Source: Ophiodon elongatus
Lineage: Eukaryota; Chordata; Actinopteri; Perciformes; Hexagrammidae
Length of the DNA: 64,000 nt
Assembly: GCA_016806645.1 (NCBI GenBank)
Contig: JACSYO010000690.1
Location: 771,001-835,000 of the forward strand
Reading direction: 5' to 3'
Position numbers and translations under genes: made by a program
The notes under the pieces: model-generated
Told to the model about the DNA's origin: nothing
The model's input: only the letters and a program-made list of their open reading frames with translations
The model's database searches: none
Shown: positions 26,370 to 37,308 of the stretch, one piece after another
How positions within the stretch are numbered: the stretch's first letter is position 1
Layout of the letters: each line of letters begins with the position of its first letter

Positions 26370-26720
26370 CGCGACGGAGGGGTGGTGGGGGAGCTTTAAC
26401 AAGTAGGCCTCATCCCCGGCTGTGCGCTGCACCGGACCCACCGCTGCTGGAGCGGCTCAGTCAGCTAGGACAGCCCGCTGAACCCCCCGCAGAGCATGGC
26501 TACAAACACTGGGCTCGGACCCGACGCGGGAGCACAAAACTGAACCAAAAACAACACCCGGGGAATACAAAAGGCATTTCGCAGAGGTCTCTCCGCTGCC
26601 GCAAATAGCACGCCTGCAGCAGCCAGCAGCAGCTACAGACGAGCTGCCTGCGTCAAGTTACGGAGGACACGCGCGCGCCAGCCCGGAAGTACGCGCGGGG
26701 CTCGGCCTTGGAAATAAAAG
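26370..26720 (-). promoter_or_regulatory. rfx7: rfx7 5' UTR and CpG-rich promoter
   Basis: GC- and CpG-rich block immediately upstream of the rfx7 ATG, the edge of a CpG island that also covers exon 1 and the start of intron 1 (about 25980-26720). No TATA box is seen. It contains an ETS motif CCGGAAGT at 26683-26690, common in housekeeping promoters. Confidence 0.6.
26683..26690 (+). promoter_or_regulatory. ETS-type motif CCGGAAGT
   Basis: CCGGAAGT inside a CGCG-rich stretch about 320 bases upstream of the rfx7 start codon. It fits GABP/ELK-type ETS factors. The functional role is inference. Confidence 0.4.
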
Positions 26721-27519
26721 CATAGGGATATGAAACTGTTTCACTGTTGAGTGTCTTTGAATAATAACCACATGTGCAGATGTGAATTTAAATAGCTTTT
26801 GCAAGCTGTAATCACTTCTGCTGTTCACACTGGCTAACGAGAGATCCCTTACGAACATAATTGCAAAATCCAAAGTTTGTCTGAATATATTAAGAGGCTC
26901 TTTGTATTTCCATAAACAGTATATATTTAGGGATATTAACATGGAGAGGGTATTTAGTATTAAAAACACTCTAATAAGGAAACACAAGGACTGTAGATTT
27001 TCTTTCAACCCATCACTTTTTTCCTCATTGGAAGCACATCATGAAGGGATATTTTAATGAGCAGTATAAACAGGAGTAATGATTCAATGTACACATTGGA
27101 ACCTGACTAGTGTTTTAAGGCAGACTTGAAAAATCATGAACCTGTCCTTGAAGAAATACTGAGCGATGTGGTGTTCGTGTGTGGACCAGGTCCAGAAAAA
27201 AACTCCTCGGGGCCCTCGAGCAAAAAAAAGGAAATGAGCTGTGGGTCCCTACTGAGCCTTGGTTCCTCCCACTATGTGAGAGTTCTCCTACGCTACAATA
27301 CGACACTATTGTTATTCTGCAAAAATCCAATTACCTTAAACGAATTGCAAAATAATGAACCTTGGGCACTGTAGGCAGCCCTGATACTGTAATACACAGA
27401 GTGCTTCACTCACCTGGACTACTGGCCCTTTTCAATCAGAGTCCCCAAAACTGAAAGGACCCTCTGGAACTAAATTCAGTTCAATCTGTGTTCAAATGAT
27501 GACAACCAAGGACTGCTTG

Positions 27520-27800
27520 TAAGAACATTAATTGGCAACTATTTTGACAGTCTATTAATCAATTTAGTTCCTTTTTAAAGCAAAAATGCAAAACACTTTT
27601 CATATGTGAGAAATGTATACTTGAATAGTACAGTGAATATTAACTGAATATCTTTGGGTTTTGGACTTGGACTGGTTGGACAAAACAACAGTCAATTGAA
27701 TATGTCATCTTAGGCTCTGGAAATATGTGATGCAAATTTTTATAGAAAAAAATAATTATCCATGAATTGAAAAAAATAATTGTCAGATGAATCAATAATA
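27520..27800 (+). mobile_element. degenerate copy of a common fish MITE (GCAACGATTAGTCGATTAAT type)
   Basis: Landmarks TTGGCAACTATTTTGA, CTGAATATCTTTGGGTTTTG and GGACAAAACAA occur in the order of a dispersed DNA-transposon-like repeat that I recognise from many percomorph genomes. Both ends are decayed. Confidence 0.65.
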
Positions 27801-28679
27801 AAGTTAATCATTGGTTACATTGGTTTATTTTCACAGGTAACTAATATTACCACTCCTATAAAAGGGAAAACACTTACAAATACATAAATAAATACATCCT
27901 TGTACTGCTATTTTTCCAGTTGCTGTGCTGTGTGTTTTTAACAGAGTCTTAATTTTAAAATCCTGACGGGGATTTAAGTTTTTTATTGTGTTTCCTCTAA
28001 CTTGACGCTGGTCTGTGCGCTGCAGTTCCGCTCTCAGCCGACAGGGGCGCTGCTGCAGGAAGCTGGTTGATCAGATAGTGACAATGACGGGTAAACAGCC
28101 AGGATGATATCACCTCACCATGTAAACCGGTGATGTACCAGCGCGTGTATCGAGCCAATGACCTGCCAATATGTTTCAATGCAATGATTATCTGGTCAGA
28201 CTTTCGGTGAAGGAAGAAATGCTGAAACATCAAAGAGATTGCTCCAAGATTTCTCTTTGCTCATCACACAGTTTAGCCTACAATTTTATCCTTCGGCTGA
28301 AATCTGAGACACAGCTGGCGGAAAAAATAACCTGAGAGGATGATTTAGATTGAGACTGTCTGTTCCAGATATAAATACAACGTTCACTTATGTCACACCA
28401 GTGAACCTACTTGAAAATGACAGATATTAGGCTGCGCACATGTTCAGTTAATTTGATTATAATCACTGTTTTAACCTACTATACATATTAGGGATGTTTT
28501 TTTTTATATCTCCTTCATTAAAATATAAAGTCAGAGGAATGAAGCCACCAGGTCAAGAAAAACAAGACCTAAATAATTTCTTTCATCATGACTTATTTTA
28601 TGCCGCCATCTGTTGATGGAAACAGGTAATGTTACTCCAGTGACACCATGCTCATGAAACATAATGCAAGACAGCAATA

Positions 28680-28716
<37 letters not shown>

Positions 28717-28763
28717 GCGCGCGCACACGCGCGTGTAAGCACGCACGCGCACACACACACACA
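28680..28763. repeat. composite CA / CG alternating repeat
   Basis: A CA run passes into CGCGCGCG, CACACGCGCGTG, then CGCACGCG and a second CA run. Nearly all of it is alternating purine-pyrimidine. Confidence 0.95.
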
Positions 28764-29069
28764 GGAAAGGCATGTACAGACACGTACACAGTGACTTGGA
28801 TGACTTAATACTTGTCATGATACGAATAACAGGAACAAGAGAGAATAATATAAATGTTGCTTCTTGGTTTCAGTTTGTTTGCAGGACGTGTGGTTGCTCT
28901 GCTACAGTTTTGTTTATTTAATGTCTCTCAGCACATTATGTGACTGCTTTTGTGTTTGTCTTTTGCAGTGACAAAGTTTTTTCAGTGCACAGAAGTTGCT
29001 GATGAATCTTTGACATGACATCACGGGCCCAGGTCACACATCAATATCAAGTATACAAACGTAACATCC

Positions 29070-29471
29070 GTGGTGGAATGTAATCTACTTGATCACTGTA
29101 CTTTTTCCATTTCCATTTTATATTACTTTAATACTGTTATACTTTTTACTCTACATTTTTTTAAATCATTTTAGTTACTAATTACTTTGCAGGTTCATAA
29201 TATTTAAACAAAATACAAGCTACTAAAATATTATGATATCATGATTAAAAAAAATACAGAGTAATCAGTTGAAATCAGACAGTTGACAGTTTCAACATTA
29301 GTGATGCTTACATCACAATTTATAATTTCATAATATAATAAACATTACTCTGAAATGGGCATTCTGCATACGGAGTACTTTTACTTTTGTTCAATGCGTA
29401 TTTCTACACTGTGGTGTTGCTCCTTTTACTTAAGTAAGTACTACTTAAGATCAGAGTACTTCTTCCACCAC
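29070..29471 (+). mobile_element. non-autonomous repeat (GTGGTGGAA...TTCCACCAC family), near full length
   Basis: The element starts GTGGTGGAA and ends with the exact 9-base inverted copy TTCCACCAC. The body holds the repeated ACTTAAGTA and TACTTTTACTTTTG motifs typical of a very abundant fish repeat. It encodes no protein. Decayed relatives lie at 45375-45660, 46720-47165, 56850-57115 and 58075-58195. Confidence 0.8.
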
Positions 29472-29518
29472 TTCTAAAAATAACTGACTCTAGTTGACCA
29501 CCTTGTAGCTTTTAAAGG

Positions 29519-29520
<2 letters not shown>

Positions 29521-29588
<68 letters not shown>
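29521..29588. repeat. (TG)n microsatellite, 34 units
   Basis: Pure TG dinucleotide run just right of the repeat element at 29070-29471. Confidence 0.97.
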
Positions 29589-29590
<2 letters not shown>

Positions 29591-32206
29591 CAGGTTCAGT
29601 TGTAACACCCTTCAATCAGAACCTGATTTAAGTTGTATGAGCTGCTTACACACCAAGAAGAAGCCACTCACACAATGGTTTTGGTTTAATGTTTCACGAG
29701 CACAAACTTCTCTTATTCACCAAAAGCACCAACACAGTCCGAGTAGATGAATGGTAACGCCTTACATGTCTTGTCAGTAATTTGACCTCACACAATGTAA
29801 TGATATAAATACGAGGACACAAGATATAAAACAATGTTTAATTAAATAATTGAGAGACTGGAAGTATTAAAACAGGGCGTTCTTGAAAATTAGAACATTA
29901 TTTATTAATTGGTGATAATTGTCCAATTGGGTGTGTTTTTGTCTTACAAGGACAAAATAATAATATGGATATTTCTGTAATCGTTATTTAAATGCCAGTA
30001 TTAGGTTGAAGATGATGACGCTAGATTAAGAAAAACCGGACTAGTGAAGCTTCTTATCACACCATGATTATTGTTTTATCAAACATAATCTTCATCATAT
30101 TTGTTTTGAGTATCGTTTCATTGTGATGAGTCTTTTAACTGGTGTGTATAAAATATTCTCCAATAAACTTTTCCATTATTCTGAAACATCTGGCCTGTTA
30201 GAAGATGTCACAAATACTTGCTATCTACAACTAATACTTCACCCAAGAACACAAGCAGGGACATCCACTGTTCAGCGTTTTAGAGTCTCAGAAAGCTTTT
30301 TGCTGTGTGAATGAGGACATTATCCTCAGGATTCAGTAACGTGTACAGGTTAATGGGTTTGTTTTCAACCCCCTCTATAGTGATGCAGTCTGATGTGCTA
30401 AATTTGAATGACATTTTTTAATAAAATGTATGACAATGAATTACTGATGGTTGCTTACTGAATTTGAGCCGCCAGTCTTACAGTTGGTATTTATTCCTCT
30501 CTATGCTGATGATGCTGTTCTTTAGCTGAGACCTAAAAAGACCTGAGGAGTATGTTATGTATCGTTTTATTCTGGTGTCGTGATACATTTTGCCTTAATA
30601 CTGATGTCTATATACTAACTATAAATCTTGTGTTGGATCATAAAGTAGGCTGTGGTTTTGGGGGATTGTAAACAAATAGAGATAGATGGAGATGTTATGC
30701 AGAACGGAGCTATGACTGTTTCCTGGGGAGCAGAAAGAAATGTGTTTTTGGAACAGTCTGTGAAATTATAAAACATTTTCTCATGTAATCACAGGCTTTA
30801 ATTAGGATTGGATCACCAAAATGTCTATTTTATTATTGCTGATGTAATTGAATCAAATAAGTCTTTGCTTCAACATTTAGATATTCTTGACAATTTCTTC
30901 TTCTCTCCATAACGTATCTCACACACACACACACATACACGTCCCTCATCATTGGCTGGCTTGTTAGCAACACCGGAGGTGTGGAACAGTGACACTTCAT
31001 CTAAATCTCAAGAAAATTTTGTTTCCTTGTTAGTCATTGTTTTCTCACTCTATTTTTGACCTTCGGTTGCTGGCTATTCTGGACTGATTTATTTTACTGT
31101 CAATCTCCTGTCACTACTGATTTGGGCTGGAAGGTCTCATCTCAGCAGTCTTTGCCCTTGCTCATTCTTCCGAATGTTAAGATTTACACAACACTCTTTC
31201 AAAGTTGCTGCCATTTTTGTGACCATGTGGACGTGGACACAATTTACAATATCTCCTCAATGTAGCTTACTTTAGTTCATCGTCATGTGTCAACTTACAT
31301 CGATTGATTATTCAAATTTTACACAAAAATTACTTTCTAGAGGAATTATTTAACAAACACATGCAGGGAAAACTCCTACTTAAATATAACTAAAATACAA
31401 CAACACATATTGTATAAAAATAAATACATAAAGACAAAGCTGACATGGACCATACAGTCTGCAATAATCATTGTTATATTGTATTTTTTCAGTTTATTAT
31501 GACAAAAATGCAATTACTGCTAATATTATGTATCTTTTGCTGTACATTTTAGTTTGAAATATACAGTACACGTTGGCACACTTAAACACATGTCCTCAGA
31601 TACCACTTATTTGTTTGTTGTAGATGTCATTAGCTGCTCCCTGGAAGTCGAGCAGGTCACCCATTAGAGTGGCAGTGACCTAACGCTGCCCACCTTCTCC
31701 TTTTACTTTGGTGAATGTGGGACAGCGAGGTCACCGTGGTGCAGAGGTCGGTGAGTCTAGCTCTCACGTGCACCAGGCAGCCATGGCTGCTCCAATCCTC
31801 TTACAACCCCCACTTCTTCCAGCACTCAAGCCAGACTATAAGATCAGCTTGCCGTGCTCAGGTCTTATCCCGAAGATGCAGGAGATCCTCAGTACAGAGT
31901 CACGCCAGCAGGTATCAAACACCACAGCCAACACGCATGCATGTGTACAGTAGGCCAGTTTGCTTTCAGAATGCATTCACTTACATGTCCTCTAAAGGAG
32001 AATATTTACAGATATTTTCTGTATGAACTGCTTCAGAAGAAACAAAATACTGTAAGAAAATCATATGGTTAGTGTACAGTGTAAACCAACCTATCTTTAT
32101 TTGTCTGGTACAATCAGCACTTCTGATGGTAACTGACTTCTAATTCAAGTACTCAGGTGCTCATCCAAAGAATTTGTTGTTTAAATTGATAGGAAAGAAA
32201 CTAGAG

Positions 32207-32515
32207 CTGAAATGATTAGTCGATTAATAGTCCATTGAAAGAATATTAGTTGGTTACTATTTTGATAAGAGATTAATTGTTTGAATCATATTTTCAGGAA
32301 AACATTTTATTGTTCCAGCTGTTAAAATACAAGGATGTGCTTATTGGGCAAACAAACCAATTTGAATACATCACCTTGGCTTATGGTAAATGATAACAGT
32401 ATTTTTTATTTATTGGTATTTTCTCCATAGAGACAATTCTTTTTATTGATTAACTGAAAAAACAACCTGCAGATTAATGAATAATAATTAAAAAAATCGT
32501 TAGTTGCAGCCCTAA
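32207..32515 (+). mobile_element. common fish MITE, near full length
   Basis: It begins GAGCTGAAATGATTAGTCGA and ends ATCGTTAGTTGCAGCCCTA. These are the two diagnostic ends of a widespread teleost repeat whose copies usually read GCTGCAACGATTAGTCGATT at the left end. Internal landmarks (TATTTTGATAA, CACCTTGG) are in order. It has no coding capacity. Confidence 0.8.
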
Positions 32516-33718
32516 AAGTGACCAACGATATTGCTATCTTTTTGTAAAAGCTAAACCTAACGATAGGATCAGCTGTGTGCCTGCAATAAGGAAGAAATGT
32601 TTGAAATTTGAATCCTCAAATACTGTTATCATATCCCCAAAATAGCACTGCGAATTCCAAAATGTGAAGGTACTTTTGTCCACGTTTCGTTTTGGTTCAT
32701 CTATTCAGTACCAGGGTGAAATATGGGAGTCCCTTGCTTTGACGTCACTTACGCAACCTATCCCAGGCCGGCCTGTTACTGCAGAGTTTACACAGCGTCT
32801 TTTTTTTTTTTCTTCTCCTTTTTCTTGGCGTCCTGTGGAAGAGCGGATGGGAAATTCTGATGTCATCAACCTTGGCACAGCGGGACACAGGAGCATGCAG
32901 ACCCTTAGGGTGCCGCGATTGGTGCCCATGTGTTTGTGCCCCGTAGATGGTGAAATAGATGGTGTGGTGCTGCCCGCCTGTGCTGCACCTGCGTCCCAGC
33001 ATGCTGATTGATCAGTTTGGTCATGTGGAATGTCACCATCTGCTCCCCAGTCCCACTCACCCCTTCTTGTGTGAATGCCAATCACTGGCAGGAAGATAGT
33101 TATTTAAGCCATGTCAAATCAGGCGCATGACGATGAGCAATATGCCAGCCACACTAAAAATGTGTGTTGCAGGCGTAGTATGCACGAGAGCAGATTTTAC
33201 AGTCAAAGGACAACCACGACTTCAGACTCAAAGGCGTATGTTTTCTTTTTGTTCTCATTGGTTGGCCACATCAAAATAGAACAGAATCAGATTTTGTGCC
33301 ACTCACAAATGTATTCTGCAAATTAAATTAAATTAGATAACCGCAGGCTGCTACGATGACGTGATTGCCTGCATGTGCTTTTATTTGTTGGCATGTAAAC
33401 GTCTCCATTTCCTTTCTTATATTTTGAGCCCGGCTCCTTATTTATGTCTCCTCCATCCCCTTCAGTTGCTCTTTTTTGGCCTCTTAATGGCCAACAACGT
33501 ATCAGGGGGCCATCAGGAGTGACATTCTTCATTGTAGAGAGTCAAAACCAATGACATTTCAACCATGGGAAAATAAAGATATGCAAATTTGAACTCATTA
33601 ACATTTGCATTACCTGTTTGAATAATCGCTCTCCTGACAAGACTGCAATTAACTAAGATTGATGCAAAGTTCAGGGTTAGGGGCCTGTATATATTTGCTC
33701 TTGGATCATTTACCTAAG

Positions 33719-33719
<1 letters not shown>

Positions 33720-33794
<75 letters not shown>
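33720..33794. repeat. (GT)n microsatellite, about 37 units
   Basis: Pure GT dinucleotide run in intergenic DNA. Confidence 0.97.
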
Positions 33795-33797
<3 letters not shown>

Positions 33798-35106
33798 GCA
33801 TGCTTAGTGTGTCAGATAGGAGAACTGATCTCTGTCAGAGGAAAAGGTCATTCAGGAGCCACTGATGTTACTGAATGACTATTATTTGTAGAACTCCTGG
33901 ATGTTGTTGTTCATTCAAGACACTTGCATTAAGAACATTTCCTCTTAATATCTATCTTAACTTAATGAAAAAAATGATGTTAGGACAGACTATTACTAGA
34001 AGAAGAAGGAAATGTCCACAAGTGATTGTTCTGATGATAATGAAGAGACTGACCTGCTAACCCAGTTAACACTATAGCGTGGATAGTCGGGATTAGACTT
34101 TGACTTTATTAAGGAAGCTGAGTGGACTGAACAGCTCACCTTCAGGCAGATTGAAACCAGCAGACAATAGTTAGTTTTTTTTCTGCTCTTAGATCAGTTT
34201 GCTTTCCGTTTCTTCCCCCAGTAAACAATGGTCTCCTTATCATGGACCTGCTGCTTAAATAGTATTCTTATAATTTAGGGATGGATGCCTTCCTTAACAC
34301 TATCAGTGCTTTAAATACAAAACACATTTTTTATAAATAGGTTGACTATTTTTAAACAGAAATAGGTATTAAGGAAGTAGTCCACATTCGCACAGTCCCA
34401 TGTGGCTTCAGTGTAAACACTGGAGGGTCACGATAAAGACTGTGCTGCTGTCTCAGTGGGAATTATTTGATTGGATTCTTGTGAGGTCTTTCTAGGACGA
34501 AAAACCTTTCCAGGAAAGTGTGGCACACTGCAGGTCTGAGCATCACGCCAACTGCAGTGTTTTTTTCCTCTCTGGCGAACCGTATTTATGTCACACACTG
34601 GATACTGCACAAAATACAGAAGGCCAGCCTCTTGTTCTGTTTACACAGCCTCTATTCTGGCTGTTGAAGTATTTAAACATGAGCAGTTCAGGCAGTTCAC
34701 TTCCTAATGAGAGTTTTCTGAGTGGTTTGTTTGCACATGCAGTAGGTCACTGGCAATTTCAGCACTAGGGCATCTGACAGTGGATTTAATCTCACAGAGG
34801 AAGTCTGTTTAAATGTTTTACATGAACAGCATCAACATCACCCAGACAGACTAATGTATAAATTACTTTTAACCCAGCCGCTGGAGGAGCTCAGCACGCC
34901 ACACGTGCCTACAAACTAAAGATTTGGATCTATTTGTGCATGTAGGTCAGACAGGGGTGTTTTAGCCTCTGTTTACTGGAAACCTCTACCTGTCGAACAG
35001 GAGATAATCTTCATGGCGTCATCACTGCTTCCAGGGTTTTCTGCGCTTGCGTGCATAAGATTTTACACCGACATAGGATGTCATAGGAAAAGGATAACAG
35101 CTTAAC

Positions 35107-35107
<1 letters not shown>

Positions 35108-35173
<66 letters not shown>
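35108..35173. repeat. (AC)n microsatellite, 33 units
   Basis: Pure AC dinucleotide run about 450 bases upstream of the tcf12 HEBAlt exon. Confidence 0.97.
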
Positions 35174-35176
<3 letters not shown>

Positions 35177-35400
35177 TGATGGCTTGTTTTCCTCTTCATT
35201 TCTCTGGTGTGGTCAAGGTGTTTGATCATGCCTTAGTGGGGGAATTCCCTGATTATAACAAGTTATTTTCACTATGCCATTTTGCGCAAACAGTTTCCTT
35301 AATAATCAACACACACTAAACAGTGAAAACCACAACCTGACTGTGTTTCTTCTTAGATTTCTCTTTGATTAAAATAAAAAAAAAAACACATCTTAGAATA

Positions 35401-35631
35401 TTGAGGAACAGGCTTGTAGTACAGTAATAGCATCAACCACTGGCCACCCCTCTCTGCTGCCTGCAATGGTCCAGCCCTTATTTGCATAAGTTGTCTGCGG
35501 GTAGCTACATGACCAGCAGGGGTAGGTTAGGGGAAGGAGTGCATGTGGACTACATACACATGAGTAAAGATACGGACAGACGAGCTGCTTGTGGACTGTA
35601 TTGAGAGCCTTGCACTAAACCAGACGGAGTT
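35401..35631 (+). promoter_or_regulatory. tcf12: tcf12 HEBAlt 5' UTR and probable promoter
   Basis: This is the sequence immediately upstream of the HEBAlt start codon. It has no acceptor site that would join an upstream exon in frame. It carries an octamer ATTTGCAT about 150 bases from the ATG. A transcription start between 35490 and 35600 is likely but is inference. Confidence 0.5.
35480..35487 (+). promoter_or_regulatory. octamer motif ATTTGCAT
   Basis: Exact POU/Oct octamer 145 bases upstream of the HEBAlt ATG. Its position suggests a promoter element for the short tcf12 isoform. Confidence 0.5.
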
Positions 35632-37267
35632 ATGTACTGTGCTCATCCTGTGTCCGGCACAGGCAACAACTCAATGATGTATTGCTACAACATGAAACCA
35701 GTGAGTACAATTCTTATGTATGTTTCTGTTTTATTTTCCAGAGGATACGTGACACATGTCAGTGTGATGAAGCTGTTGCACTCTTTAATTGTCTTCTCAG
35801 ATGTTCTGCTTGTACGTTGACTTGAATAATGAAACACAGTTTTCATCTGTATTTGTTTACAGTGGTTGAAGAGAATGTTCTTTGTAACTTAACATTTTCT
35901 TATTTTGCATATACACCTTTTAATGAGGCATTTCAGAATTGCGGGGAGGGGGAGGTGGGTGTGGGGGTTCTTACTCTGCACAGAACATTTGTTGGGATAT
36001 AAGGTAGTTTCATCTGTCTGGTTTGCATGTGTGTGTATCTTTCTGTGTGTGTGTGTATGTGTGTGTGTGTGTGAGAGAGAGTGAGAGACAGTGGGAGAAA
36101 GGTTTTTATGTTTTGGAGAGGTCTGATTTGTGCTGAATGTGTCATTGTCACTTCCTTCAGGAGTTGTGCACATGGCATGAAGCTTATTCTTGTTTAAAGT
36201 TCAACGGTTGCAACTTGCCAGAGTTAATCCAGGACAAGAGTTTGTGTAACATTATAAGGTAAAAAGATCTCTAGGATGCCCATGAGTCACTTGTTTGTTT
36301 TGTTCTATTTTACAGCATTTAACCCACATAAGAATGCCATTTCATGACAATAAAAATCATGATTACTCACAAATCACAATACTTGAAGCATGCACAGTTC
36401 CTAAAATAATCGTTTCATTCAATAACCCCTCTCTCACTTGTGGTTTTAACAAACCTGTGTTAAAATGCACCGGTGAGACTCGTGCTTCCTGTTCTCTAAG
36501 CACCGTGTAGTCAAGCCTAGCCGCAGAAAACATCTTGACATGAAGCAGATTGCTGCTATTTCTATTTGATTTAACCCCGCTATGTTGGAGCAGTGCAGTC
36601 CCTCCACCACTGCTGCCATTATCAAAGGCAGCTTTGATCTCTGTGAGACTAACCATATCCAGACATCGTGGATCACAGAGGCAGAAAATTGGTTGCATGT
36701 GGCTGGAGTTGGCCATGGTGGAGCACAGCATAGGCCCTGAATAGCAAGTTGATATTTCACTCATCTAGCATGGTAATGCTGTGTGCATTTACAATGGGAA
36801 AACAGTGTAGCTGTTCATTACATATATTACATATTTCTAGATTAAAAGAACTTTGGAAATGCATCTAATAGATTGTCAAAACATGACTCATGTTCAAAAT
36901 GATTGCTCCAAGCAAATATGAAGGTTTTATAGTATTTCAATCCTCTATTAATTGTGTTTTTTATTTGTTAAAAAAAGTCCCTTATCGTTTGTGATGCAGT
37001 GATTGATGGTTCCTAAATCAATGCTATGTTAAAAGAGGATGACATGGTGACGGCCCCTCTCCAGCGGGGGCCAGAGAGGGCGTGCTGGGGCGGGGGTGTG
37101 ACCATTATTAACGGGTCGCCTGCTATGCTGATGGTAAGGAGGACAATTGGCTTTATCCTCCGCCATATGCTGCCCAAGGCGGCTCAGACGGGCCCAGTGT
37201 CGGCAGGGGCTCCTCTGTTTGGCCTAGCCCACAATCACCATGGGACTCATGCCAGCCAGGGTCACGG

Positions 37268-37308
<41 letters not shown>

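Larger units (their letters stand above)
26721..35400. other. intergenic region between divergent rfx7 and tcf12
   Basis: About 8.7 kb between the rfx7 promoter and the first visible tcf12 exon. I see no exon of the canonical tcf12 N-terminus and no other gene. It holds three dispersed repeats (27520-27800, 29070-29471, 32207-32515) and CA/TG microsatellites (28680, 29521, 33720, 35108). Two GC-richer blocks (31640-31925 and 32660-33090) could be conserved non-coding elements. The rest is AT-rich unique sequence. Confidence 0.6.

Noticed and set aside
28020..28070. CTCF-like sequence CCGACAGGGGCGCTGC
   Set aside because: One base short of the consensus spacing, so not reported as a site.
26721..35400. 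Possible canonical tcf12 N-terminal exons
   Set aside because: I looked for the AD1 motif and the following conserved exon peptides in all plus-strand frames and saw none. Short or diverged exons cannot be fully excluded by eye.
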